64,000 bases of DNA, from assembly GCA_025738555.1 (NCBI GenBank), contig JAOVFP010000003.1:4154001-4218000 (forward strand), written 5' to 3'. Origin of the DNA: Cyathus striatus (taxonomy: Eukaryota > Basidiomycota > Agaricomycetes > Agaricales > Nidulariaceae). The position numbers were made by a program, and so were the translations under genes. The notes beneath the pieces were generated by a model that made no database searches, had not been told where the DNA came from, and worked only from the letters and a program-made list of their open reading frames with translations. This document shows, piece by piece, positions 11,111-21,920 of the stretch. The first letter of the stretch is position 1. Each line of letters starts with the position of its first letter.

Positions 11111-14100
11111 ATATTATCCTTTGTTAGTGCATTGTTTGTGCAAGTGATTAATTATTGATATGTGTATGATGTTTAATGGTGATTTAGGGTTATTTGTTCA
11201 TGTAAGGTATTGGTTTGTTCATGTATAGTATTGGGTATATTTGATTAGTAGTGTATTGTATCATGTGATGGTGTGAAGTATTCAGTCATGTGACATTACT
11301 GTGCAATTTCTTTAATTGTGGTATACAGTGCATTTGCATGCATTATATATAATCAAAAATCATGCCTGACAGCGTATGTACCAGACATGTGAAGCAGCTT
11401 GTACATATATGGTTAACCAAAAGGGCCTAGCATCCAGGGAACATATGTGCAGCTTATACACAACTCCTGTGCAACTCCTGTGCAACACATGTACACTGTA
11501 GATATAACTCATCTTGGACTCATGCAATACTCACTCAACTTTTCTGTCTGTACCATCTGCTCCTATAAACAGTGTGTAAATATTTGACTAATCAAAGTGC
11601 CTAGTGTAAAATGAACTAGTATGTGTAGCTCATGTGTAAGGCATCTATAGCATATATGTAACTCATGTAGGACTCATGCAATACTCACACTACTTCTCCA
11701 GCACCACTGTAGTATGTATGTACTATCTATACATCAATTGACTTACAATACTAAGTACTAGAACTAGTACTAATATTGATTTTGCTATGTACTATATATG
11801 CTACTAATTTCATCATCACCATTTGATGATTTCAATATGAACAAGCCTAATTCACTTATTACATCTTTGAATCCCTTGACAATTACCTATTCTAGCTTAT
11901 AATATATACCGCACTGAGTAATGTAACATGAGATGGAGAATTTTATGACTAAAATCAACATAAATATTAATGTGACTATGACGAGCAGGAGGAGCAAATG
12001 AAGAGGGGCCGGGTGGGCATGTGGCAGTGTGCTCAGCTGTGCATGCACTTGCCAGTTGATGCTTCCAGCCAATTGCTTACATATTAATCACGTGATACAA
12101 TGGATCTCCGCTCCGGGTTTGCTCAAAGATTTTTTCGTGCATGTCCCTTTCTTCCTTACTCTTACTTCCTCTTACTTCCCAGTGCCCCACCAACATCGGT
12201 GAAATCTGCTTGTGCCCGTGGGATGGGAGCCACTCGGTTACATGGTGGGTCCATTGCGCCGTTGTGCTTGGTTGTGCGACTAACGTTTTCTGCCTAGTGC
12301 GGTTGTGCAGTCCTGGGATGTGTATCTTGCAGGCTCAGAGGGTGTCAGTGTTGTGTGGGCTGGGGGTTCATGGTGAGTACCTTGCGCTGTTGCACTTGAT
12401 TGTGTGACTAACATTTGCTACTCTGGTATAGTTGTAGAATGTTCTCGAGATAGATATCTTGCATGGTTGGGTGGGGCCGCACTGTGCTTTTTGCAGTGTG
12501 TGGCAAGCAGGGGAGTCTGGGGGCTGTCTGGGATTGGAGGTTAGGTGTTGTGCACATGATAGTATAAGTCATGTATTAAGTTGGGGGCTTGTGAGTGTCA
12601 TTCTGTCATTTTGTTGTAGGCATTACTAGTTTGTTGTAGTCTATATAATATATTATGATTATGTAGTGGACATGGTGAGAGTATGTCAACAACATTCCCA
12701 TTTCATGTAAATGGCATTAGCAGAGTATGTAATTGATATGACAAGGCATCTCTAGATCATGTTCAGGTCATGTATTTCTCAGTATGCTATTAACAGAGGT
12801 ACGATCTCATTGGCTAAGAGAACAGAATTACATGTCCTAACCATGCCCCAGATATGAGTGTGAAAGGTTTTTTCAGGTCATGTCCAGGTCTGAATTGTGA
12901 CATTTTAGCATGTACTGCTCATTACTGACCATTACATGACCTGTGCAAATCTGCTAAAATAAACTAACAAAGTTGTTAATAGACTTTATGCATGATTAAC
13001 TTGTTCAGGACACCACTGGCTCACTGATACATATTACTGATCAACAATCTGTGGGGAGAAAATGCGGATATAGACTGATAAAGACGAAATCTGGATTGAC
13101 CAGGATAAAGATCTTGTCTGACCTGGAACTTGCATTGAGCATGCCTAGACTGTGCAATACCTGGCTTCATGCTGACCGAAATATCTGCCAGAGATGTATA
13201 AAAGAGCAATGAAACTTTTACATATTGCCACTTCAAGATATAGGTACTTGTAAGTAATGAGCCAAAGAGGTAAGGAACATCTAGGTAGGTGATTCAATAT
13301 GGTATATATGTTAATGTTACAATAGGTGTAGTACTTATTACTAGTCATAGTCATGTACTACATTGCGACATTATATCTAAGCTGAATTCAAATAGAAAGC
13401 CCTGCAGCTTGCTGTTATAAATCATTATTTAAGTTCTACATGTGTAATAAATAAAAGGAAAAAAGTTTTGTCATTTATTAGGCAACATTATACATAATTT
13501 CAAGCCATTGTATGATGTGCATTTATTGTAAGACTCAACAGAAAGCCTTATAATCCATCTACTTGTGTGTCATTTATATGACATTTTGAGGCTCTCTGTG
13601 GGGCCTTTCAATCCTATTTAAGGATCTGTGCTCAACAATATGCATTGCGAGGTGAGTGTTGCCTTAGGGCCTCACAATTCCCCTTAATCTGAGTCAATTG
13701 TGTGGCAAACTAGATTTTCATGATATGGTAATTTGTGTATTTCCCTTGTCAACCAATTTCATTCCAACCCAACAAGCTTAACAAAAAGCAAAACTGATCT
13801 TTAAACAGCCATTGAGAAATATGGAGACCATAAATTTGATGCACACAGCAATAATTATATAGTATTACTGAAGTTCTAAAGTCCAAGAAAACTTGTCACT
13901 CATCTAAATTACTTATCCTGCAGCCTAGTCACAGGGTACTTTAATTTATATCTTATAAATAAATATCTATAAAAACAGAATTTTGGTCTCAAAATGCTCA
14001 TGAGTATGCTCAAGCACACACAATGCAACCCCAATGAAGGTGCCTGACCCCCAAGCATGCCAACCAAACTTCATAACTGAAAAAAGAGTAACTGAAGATT

Positions 14101-14975
14101 AAATCTAGATCTTAAATCAGCAGGCAAGTTGCTGAATCACAGAATTTGAATTTATTTGATGGATTTGAGTGTGGTGCTCCAGCTTTCCATAGGACAATGC
14201 ATATATAACCCTAACAGGGTCTCAGCTAGTATTAATTACTAAGCATTGACTAAGCTTAGAACTCATTGATGTCGCTAACAAGTATGTTGTTTTCAGTCTT
14301 ATTGCCATTGTATAATGTTTCTATTGAAGCTACAGCTTTCATGCAGACTTGCTACAATATTAAGACATGGATACATTCTATTTAAGTCAAATCATCAGCT
14401 TCATTTAGTCTGCAACTTAAAATTCTCCTCAAATAGACCATAAAGAATGAAATAAGCCATGCATATCATATCCATGCATACACTGCAAATAAAATTGCAA
14501 AAAATCTGATCTATGATGTTCTGCGATGGTTCATGCATATATATCCATTTCCAGAAGTCTAAGTCTCTTCAGGCATGTTGTTTAAGTGGTGTATTGATTT
14601 TTGTATATATGGTCTAAATTGTTATTCTGCTACTACTATACTAAAAACTAGCATTATGACCTAAGATATATAGCAACACCAGTGGCTTTCATTTTGATCA
14701 ATCCCTGTCACTGACTAGTGGGGGCACACACTAGATGGTCAGTGAGAGGTCATTGATTGCATTCTAGGTCTAAGCACAATCAATAATTAGTATGGAATCA
14801 ATAGTAAACTAGAAATCATTGTAATATAAATCAATTAGAAATGAAATCAATGGAGACCAGTCCAAAATCAATCAATCTGAAAAATCATTAAAACTAAAAA
14901 TCAATCAGAATGAAATCTATACAGAAATTAATTCAAATCCTTCGGTCCTCCACTACAGCTCAACATACAAGTAGG
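11111..14975. other. Long AT-rich stretch without recognised genes
   Basis: About 3.9 kb with no supported coding region. Two diverged copies of a segment containing ACTCATG...GCAATACTCAC lie at about 11500-11540 and 11660-11700. The open frames at 12100-12407 overlap each other in different frames and resemble nothing. The right end may be a remnant flank of element B. Confidence 0.45.
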
Positions 14976-15479
14976 CAGTACTTTACACTCCCCCCCCCCT
15001 TCACCATGAATTCACATGAAATTCCAGTACTTTACGCTCCCCCCCCCAGTCCGTCCGGACTCCGGGTGGACTCCATGGATTCCATGGACTCCTGATGGAC
15101 TCCGGCTGGATATCCAATTGTCCACCTGGAGTCCTGGTGGAGTCCTGATGGATTCCTGATGGACTTTGTATCTACCTTAAGGTGAAAAGAATTAAATAAA
15201 TTACAAAAATTCATTTAAAATAATCAGAAAAAATAAATTTATTACAATTAATTTACATATTTTTATATATTTTCTATAATTTACTCCCCACTGCTCCCCA
15301 CTTTCATTTCCCATGCTCCCGCCCAGCGCTCTCAACAATGATGACCGGCGAGAAAGTGCCTATTGTCAATGTGGCACCCACTCTTTGTTGCACCTCTCCC
15401 TCCCTCTTGCTGCGCCTCCCTTATTTTTCTCCCCATCTCATCACCACCGTGCCCTCCCCCCACATCGCGCTTCCCTCTT

Positions 15480-16012
15480 TTTTGCACCCACCTCCCCTCC
15501 CTCTTGATGCATTCCCCTCCTGCTCGACGCGCTCCCTTCCCTCTCGACGCGCTCCCTTCCCTCTCGACGCGCTCCCTTCCCTCTCGACGCGCTCCCCTCC
15601 CTCTCGACGCGTCCCCCTCCCTCTCGATGTGTCCCCCTCCCTCTCGATGCGTCCTCTCTCTCGACGTGTTCCCCTCCCGCTCGACGTGTTCCCCTCCCGC
15701 TCGACGCGTCCCCATCCCTCTCGATGCGTCCTCCTCCCTCTCGACGTGTCCCCCTCCCTCTCGATGTGTTCCCCTCCCTCTCGATGCGCTCCCTTCCCTC
15801 TCGACGAGCTCTCCTCCCTCTCAACATGTTCCCCTCCCTCTCGATGCGTCCTCCCTCTCGACATGTTCCCCTCCCTCTCGATGCGTCCTCCCTCTTGACG
15901 TGTTCCCCTCCTGCTCGACGCATCCCCCTCCCTCTCGATGCGTCCTCCTCCCTCTCGACATGTTCCCCTCCCTCTCGACGCTTCCCCCTCCCTCTCGACG
16001 TGCCCCCTTGTC
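15480..16012 (+). repeat. Pyrimidine minisatellite in element C (CTCGACGCG unit)
   Basis: About 27 copies of an 18-21 bp unit, CCCTCCCTCTCGACGCG and length variants. Because unit lengths are near multiples of three, several frames on both strands stay open (Pro/Ser/Arg-rich plus strand, Arg/Glu/Gly-rich minus strand). I treat these as non-coding. Confidence 0.9.
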
Positions 16013-16282
16013 ATGTCCCCATGCTTCCTCCCTTGTCATCCATCCCCCATTGTCATTGTGAAGGAGGGGAGAGGAGGCGAGGAGGAGGAGGAGAGGAGGC
16101 GAGAAGGAGGGGAGGAGGGGGAGTGCAGGAGAGGAGGGGAGAGGAGGAGGAGAGAGTGAGAGGGAAGGAGTGAACGTCGTCATGACTTGTGATGTGGCCA
16201 AGACAGGAGTTGCCAAATGTGTACGGTGCGCACAATTGAGCGCCCTACATATTGTGTAATATGCAATATAATTGTAACGCCA

Positions 16283-16370
16283 TTGTAGTGTATCGGTTGC
16301 ATGTGTAAGCGTTTGAACTTAATATTATGTAATACTTGAATTGACATGAGTTCAAACCACGCTGTGGACA
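16283..16370 (+). other. tRNA-like (SINE-type) module in element C
   Basis: TAGTGTATCGGTTGC resembles a Pol III A box and GAGTTCAAACCACG a B box. They lie about 60 nt apart and are followed by GCTGTGGACA, like a tRNA 3' half. A full cloverleaf cannot be drawn, so this is not a functional tRNA gene. The matching position in element B holds a diverged counterpart. Confidence 0.35.
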
Positions 16371-16984
16371 ATGTATATATTTATTTTTGATACAGTACTA
16401 GTACTTACTGTAATATTAATTAATATAAAGTAAATGTAATCTAGCTATTCCAACGCTCCAGCAGGAGTCCTGTTGAGTCCAGTCAGACTCCATAAGGATT
16501 TAGTCCACTGGAATTCCTGTTGAACTAGCCGGACTCCCGTTATTCAATGGATTCCGGGTGGACTCCTGGTGGACTCGAGACAGACTTGAACAGAACTGGA
16601 CTCGACAAAAATGGCTGGACTTGCCGCTAAAACACATTCAGCCAAAGTCCGGCAGGAGTCTGTCAGGAATCTGTGGAATCCACGGAGTCCACCCAGAGTC
16701 CAGACGGAATGGGGGGGCGAGCGTAAAGACCTCTGAAATTCACATGAATATCACCTATTTGACATAAAATTCACATGAACTTCATGTGATTTTGAATATT
16801 TTCTAAAAAGCATAGGTTCATGAACTTTCATGTATTCTAGGTGAAATTAAAGTGAAAATATTGTGAAATTCATTTAAAAACATGGAGAAAATGAATTTAT
16901 TTATTGATCATGTGACTAATTTACATATTACAAAGCAACAATAGTATTACATAATGTCCCCCAATTTCCTGCCCTTGCATTTGA

Positions 16985-17310
16985 TGTCCCATCCCCTGCT
17001 TTCCCATGCCTCCCACCCCTCTGCTCGCTGTGCACCTCATCCCACTCGTTATCCTGCCCCTCCACTCGCTGTGTGCCTCATCCTGTTCATTATCCCACCC
17101 CTCCACTCACTGTGCGCCCCATTCCACTTGCTATCTCTGCCCCTCCACTCGCTGTATGGCCCATCCTGCTCATTATTCCGCCCCTCCACTCGTTATCCTG
17201 CCCCTCTGCTCATTGTGCACCCTAACACACTCGCCATCCCATCCTTCCCACCTCTCCGCTCATTGTGTGCTCTAACACGCTTGTCATCCTGCCCCTCCCA
17301 CCCCACCATC
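16985..17310 (+). repeat. Pyrimidine minisatellite in element B (CCCCTCCACTCGCTGT unit)
   Basis: Irregular tandem copies of units of roughly 25-40 bp such as CCCCTCCACTCGCTGTGCGCC. It occupies the same position as the CTCGACGCG minisatellite of element C but has a different unit sequence. Confidence 0.8.
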
Positions 17311-17623
17311 CCACCCCTCATGGTCACTGTGTGCCTCCCACTTTCCCGCACTCTTGTTGTTACTGTATTTGTCCTTGATGGAGAAAGAGAAGGGAGGGAG
17401 TGAAATAGGAGGTGGAAGGATGAAGGAGTGGAAGGGAGAAAAGAGGGAGAGGGGAGAGGGAGGGGAGAAAGGAGTGAATAATGGTGATGTGGCAAGAAGC
17501 AAGAATCAACAATGATGCGATGTGTTTTGGTCATGTGATATTTCAATCATGTGACAATGTATTAGAAAGCGGAGGGTTGGTGGGGGTATGTAGTGTGGGA
17601 AATAACTTGTTTACACAAGTCTT

Positions 17624-17709
17624 CATAGTGCAGTAGTTAATTGCTGTATTGTGGGAAAAATCATTAGTCAGCACTCCGAGGCTGCTGGTTCAATTCTGGC
17701 TGGGGTCAT
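17624..17709 (+). other. tRNA-like (SINE-type) module in element B
   Basis: CATAGTGCAGTAGTTAATTGC resembles an A box. GGTTCAATTCTGGC is a good B-box match in a GCTGG/CTGGC T-arm-like stem, followed by TGGGGTCA. It aligns in position with the module of element C. The acceptor stem and anticodon arm are not convincing. Confidence 0.4.
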
Positions 17710-19252
17710 TATTTACTATGTGCATTTATTTTTATTATTAGTAAGCAACACTATGAAATGCAATTGAAGCTCACTACTATTGTATAAGTTTCATGTGAAT
17801 TTCTAGTGAATTTTACATGAATTTCACCAAGTGACATGAATACCTGGTGAAAAAATTCATGTGAAATTCAGGTGAAATTATTAGCAGTGTTCTCACTGAA
17901 ATTCAGCAAAAATAATGCAAAAAAGTTCACATGAACTTCACCAATTCATGTGAAGTTCATGTGAAATTCACATGTAAGAGGGGGGGGAGTGTAAAGAGCT
18001 CACTTCAACACACCCATAGAAGGCAGACACAACTCCAAAAGCACCTGGATTTAAATTAACACCTTTTTTGGGTTTGTAACCTAGAAGCTCAACAATGAAA
18101 GCTTGTATCATAATGTTGAAAAATTGAGCACCAACAATAGGATTTTGAGTAATCAGTGATGCAAGTGAGAAATAAACAGATTGAGAGTTATTTAAAAGAT
18201 TATCTATATGTAAGTTATCACCAGCCAAATAACTAACAATAGGATTGTAGACATCAGCCAGATTCAGAGTCAAGTAAAAAGTAGGAAGGCCTTTTTCAAT
18301 TACTAATGAGTGAATTTCATTTCACATAACAGTCTTGCTAGCATTAGATCCAGGTATAGGAGCTGTGATAGCTTTCACTTCATTCATGAGTTGTAAGACA
18401 TTTTGTTGTTCAGTTGTGGTTGCACTTGCAGGATTACCATTTGACAAGGAAGTTACCATGTGCTCAAGTGTTTCAACAGAAATAGATGCAAAACATGAGG
18501 CAATTTGATTAAAATTGGTTTTTGACTCTTAAACTAATATTGAGAAGAGCTTTTTGATGTTGTATAATATTAAAACATGTAAACATAAATGTGGGGTGCA
18601 CTTGAAATCTTCAATCAGCATAACTTAGTAAATGCTTAATATGACACTGAAAAGATAACTTTACTAGATGACTGTTATCCTCAGGTCCACCAATACTATA
18701 AGGAAATAAAGTGGGATATATTAAAGGTAACAAGGAGAGATTGTGAAATTCATTAACAGGAATGGGATCATGAGGAACTTGCAAGGTTGAACCATTTTTT
18801 GTTTAAAATGTTTTAAAGCTGCAGCACATAGTTCATGAGCAGGCATGTTAGCATTTGTGTCAGTAACTACAACACTCTCAAAATTATCAGGAGATGATGA
18901 GAGAAGCTCTTCATTATCATTGTTGTCATATTTTAAAATCAAAGAGTCCACTGTGATGCTGCTTGCACATTTAGGTATAAAATTGTGCATTTTTATCATT
19001 TTCAGCATTAAAGCTGAACACATTGAGGAAGCCCATATAATAAATAAAGATTCATGGACTGCTACTCAATAGCAAGCACCCAACACATTGACTTAATATT
19101 AATAGTCATAAACCACCTACAAATATACTTATAAGTGCTTCAATGTCCAATCTACCACTAGTCTGGAAATAAAGGAAAGATAATATAATCATTAAAATGG
19201 ACCGCTTTAGCATCAGTCACATGACTTGTACAGGTGTCTGTTAAGTTCTAAG

Positions 19253-20833
19253 AGGACCCCTGATAATCCTGCTTTAGGTCAGATACTAATCCCCCTACAA
19301 TCACTAAAATTTTCTGAAATGTCAGATACAACTTGGCGGGTGTCCCCCTATGGCATCAAAATTTTTACCACAATGTCAAGTTTAGCATCCCCCTATATTT
19401 GAGGCTTTGCTGGTAGGTCAGATACTTATCCACCTGTTTCGACACAGCCACACCAACCTTTCATTGCATCAACAAGGGCCAAATGTGCAAGGTTGTGTCC
19501 AGTGCCTTATGCACCATCTTCCATATACATCACCATTCCCCACTACTCACTGCCTCAACCACATACTGAGATAGGTCCTACTGGATAGGCCTAATGCCTC
19601 GCGAACATGTCCAGACACAGATTTTTCAAACCCTCACTGCCTTACTATCTTCTCTGCAGTCTTCGGTCTATCTCTTCTCTCCCGTTTTTGTATATATAAT
19701 CAATGTGTGCTTGCAATTGTAAAATTCAGTTCTTTTTCATTAACTGCAATATAAAGTGTTCACATTGCAATTTGCTGCTTCTCGTTCCACTGTGTTATTT
19801 TTATTTCATCTACTCGAAATTCTGACTACTCTATTCTGAACAGAAATGAACTTAATTTTTGATGACATTAACACACTCTCCAAATGAAGTACTTAGATTT
19901 GGCAGGCATTGTGAGAACATGAACAAGCACAGGGTACAAGCACAGGCTTAAATCGAAAGATACAGCATTTGACCAAATCTGCATATGGTGGCAGTATGGA
20001 CAAGGAGGAAAAAGACAAAATTGGTAATACAGCAAATGCGAAATTTGCAGCTGAAGCTGGTGCTGGAAAAAATCTTCAACAATGAAGACATGAATTTTCT
20101 TTATTGGTGCCCTCTGAACTATTTGCAACAGCTCATGTTAGTTTTGTTGCGCTGTTGAGTAATCAATCTTATGGTATCATTATTGCTAAAGATCAAGTAT
20201 TGCTTGGAGAAGGTGCACTCTTTATTATTAAAAGCAACAACTGCACTAAGTAGTAATATTATGTTATGGTTATCACAATGTATGAGAGAGGTGCTGGTAA
20301 AAGGGGAAAGCACAATTGGGTGTCATCATCAAATAACATTCGTGAGCTCTCTTACATCAGTATGCAAGTTTGGAGGCAGATACAACCTGGTCATCGACAT
20401 TTCCATGATATTTTCAGTCCCTCAGCTCAACTTGGTTTGCTACAATTTGTTCATGTACCAGCTGGAGCATTTCTATGTGAGTTGTCTGCTTCATCAATAA
20501 AGCTGGTTCCTCATAATGACTGCATTGTCGAGATGCACACAAACACATTCACAAATAATTTTGTGTGGATTTCAGGGCAAAAGCAACTTGCTTTGAGCAC
20601 TGTAAAGCGGCTCATGACAGGCCAGAATCACTCAAATGAAGATACAGTAGAGTAGAAACACTTTGACTATTTTTAGAGGTCAGATACATAATCCCCCTGT
20701 AAACCCGAAAATTTGTAGCTTGGATACACTATCCCCCTAAAATTCGAAAATTTTTGACGATTTTTCGTCCCCTATTACAGCCAGAAAAAGGCGATTTTAG
20801 TATCTGACCTAAGACGGGATTATCAGGGGTCCT
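19253..20833. mobile_element. 1.58-kb DNA transposon with 8-bp TSD inserted in the Helitron
   Basis: Inverted termini AGGACCCCTGATAATCC match for 17 bases and continue with few changes through TTAGGTCAGATACTAA (about 37 bp). The flanking direct repeats GTTCTAAG at 19245-19252 and 20834-20841 are perfect. Subterminal GTCAGATAC...ATCCCCCT motifs occur three times on the left and at least twice on the right. The 8-bp duplication is compatible with hAT, P or Zisupton-like elements; which one is not decided by the sequence. It carries a decayed reading frame of unknown family. Confidence 0.85.
20107..20655 (+). pseudogene. Unknown protein carried by the 1.58-kb transposon
   Basis: One frame reads from SELFATAHVSFVALLSNQ through RGKHNWVSSSNN, VWRQIQPGHRHFHDI and GLLQFVHVPAGAFLCELS to MTGQNHSNEDTVE, ending at TAG 20653-20655. 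It is interrupted by TAG TAA at 20251-20256, either two mutations or an unrecognised intron. Upstream, 19960-20100 also looks protein-like but in shifted frames. I do not recognise the family. It could be the remnant of the element's own protein or a captured host gene; no DDE-type motif is visible. Confidence 0.45.
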
Positions 20834-20841
20834 GTTCTAAG

Positions 20842-21920
20842 ACCGCTATAATTGTTTGTTTGGCAACAGGAATGATATCAAACAATTAGTCAGACATGAT
20901 ATAATGAAATATTAATGAAGAGATCTATGCATTACTCAGAGTACAAGACTCTACAGAACTTTAATATTGGTCTATGAGTAATACATATTTCTAAAAAATG
21001 AAATATATTCGAAAGAATGAGTGTAATCTACTGTGTCAATGGAAAATTGCAGTAATGGAATGATCAGCAGGGCATACAGAGATCAAATCTCCATGAAAAT
21101 GGGTGATCTTGGGCTAGTTCTAAAGCTAGAAAGAAACACATGTTAATCAACTATGATTATCAATGCAATGGACAGGATTCCAGCTGATATCAGGCTGAAA
21201 GATCAATCATACATGGGAAAGGATGCTTATCCACCAGAAATATCATTGATAGGGGCATCTAAGACCTTGAAACATGATAGATTGATATAGAATGAGTAAT
21301 GACAGTGCTTCACAGCCTGGAACTGGGTAATATTATTATCAAGAACAATGATGATAGGAATCATAGATAGGAGTAGTGTGTTTCATCTGTTTCACTGTAC
21401 ACATTTAGTATTTATGATTTGAGAACCTGCTTTGTAATACATCTTTCAATTCTGTATATTACTAGGTACATTAGAGGGTAGAAAGGGAAGCAGCATCACG
21501 CCTTTCTTGCCCAGTACATAGTTATAGGGTAGTGGTTTAGGTCTTGTTGTTTCAAAGTAATTTAAAGTGATTTATCAGAATCTTGTGGGATTTATTACAA
21601 AGTGCAAAGGACTGAGACTCCAGTGAGGGTCTAGTATTTGAGACTTTGAGTAAAAGTGACTTCAAGGAAAGCAAAGGGTTGCTTTCAACCAGTTTTTAAG
21701 GATTTAAGTTAACACAGGATGTGTTAATTAGGTTCTTGCAATTTCGGAGTAGTACAGAGTGTATTACTTCTTTTCTTCCAATAAATCATTATTGTTTCAA
21801 TTCATTTGGGATATAAAAGTGAACTTAAAGATACATTGACATAAGAAGGAGTACTACCTTATCTGTCACTCACATTTCCGGAGTTTTGTACAAGTTAGAA
21901 GTGATTTTGCTGTGTAACTA
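20842..21920. other. Unassigned sequence between transposon and Helitron coding block
   Basis: The Helitron frame cannot be followed here on the minus strand. It may be an intron, another insertion or strongly decayed sequence. No termini or genes were found. Confidence 0.35.

Larger units (their letters stand above)
15025..16733. mobile_element. Element C: sibling of B with GGAGTCC subterminal repeats, 8-bp TSD
   Basis: The left end is CAGTACTTTACGCTCCCCC and the right end GCGAGCGTAAAGACCTC. A perfect 8-bp target duplication TGAAATTC lies at 15017-15024 and 16734-16741, inside the subterminal zone of B. Its own subterminal zones (15045-15165 and about 16455-16705) carry GGAGTCC/GGACTCC and TCCATGGA palindromes. 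The interior parallels B: AT-rich block with TTTACATAT, pyrimidine minisatellite, polypurine run, GTGATGTGGC, tRNA-like module. No transposase is encoded. Confidence 0.85.
14976..18001. mobile_element. Element B: TTTACAC-ended element, interrupted by element C
   Basis: The left end is CAGTACTTTACACTCCCCC and the right end GGGGGGAGTGTAAAGAGCTC. Subterminal zones are built from TTCACATGAA/TTCATGTGAA palindromes. The interior, in order, has an AT-rich block, a pyrimidine minisatellite (16985-17310), a polypurine run (about 17385-17480), a GTGATGTGGC motif (about 17482) and a tRNA-like module (17624-17709). Element C has the same order of modules. Unlike A and C, the two flanking octamers (CAAGTAGG and ACTTCAAC) do not match. 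Helitron coding sequence touches only the right end, so B may be a recombinant or a deletion product of two copies. Confidence 0.75.

Noticed and set aside
12100..12407. Pair of overlapping plus-strand frames
   Set aside because: Different frames of the same sequence, no homology, no continuing exons.
15338..16216. Long overlapping open frames on both strands (up to 232 codons)
   Set aside because: They translate the pyrimidine minisatellite of element C in several frames at once (Pro/Ser/Leu or Arg/Glu/Gly repeats); there is no start context, intron or domain.
16954..17546. Frames of 89-149 codons in element B
   Set aside because: They lie in the minisatellite and polypurine run of element B and overlap in several frames.
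16283..17709. Functional tRNA genes
   Set aside because: B-box-like sequences are present but acceptor and anticodon stems do not form; at most SINE-like remnants.
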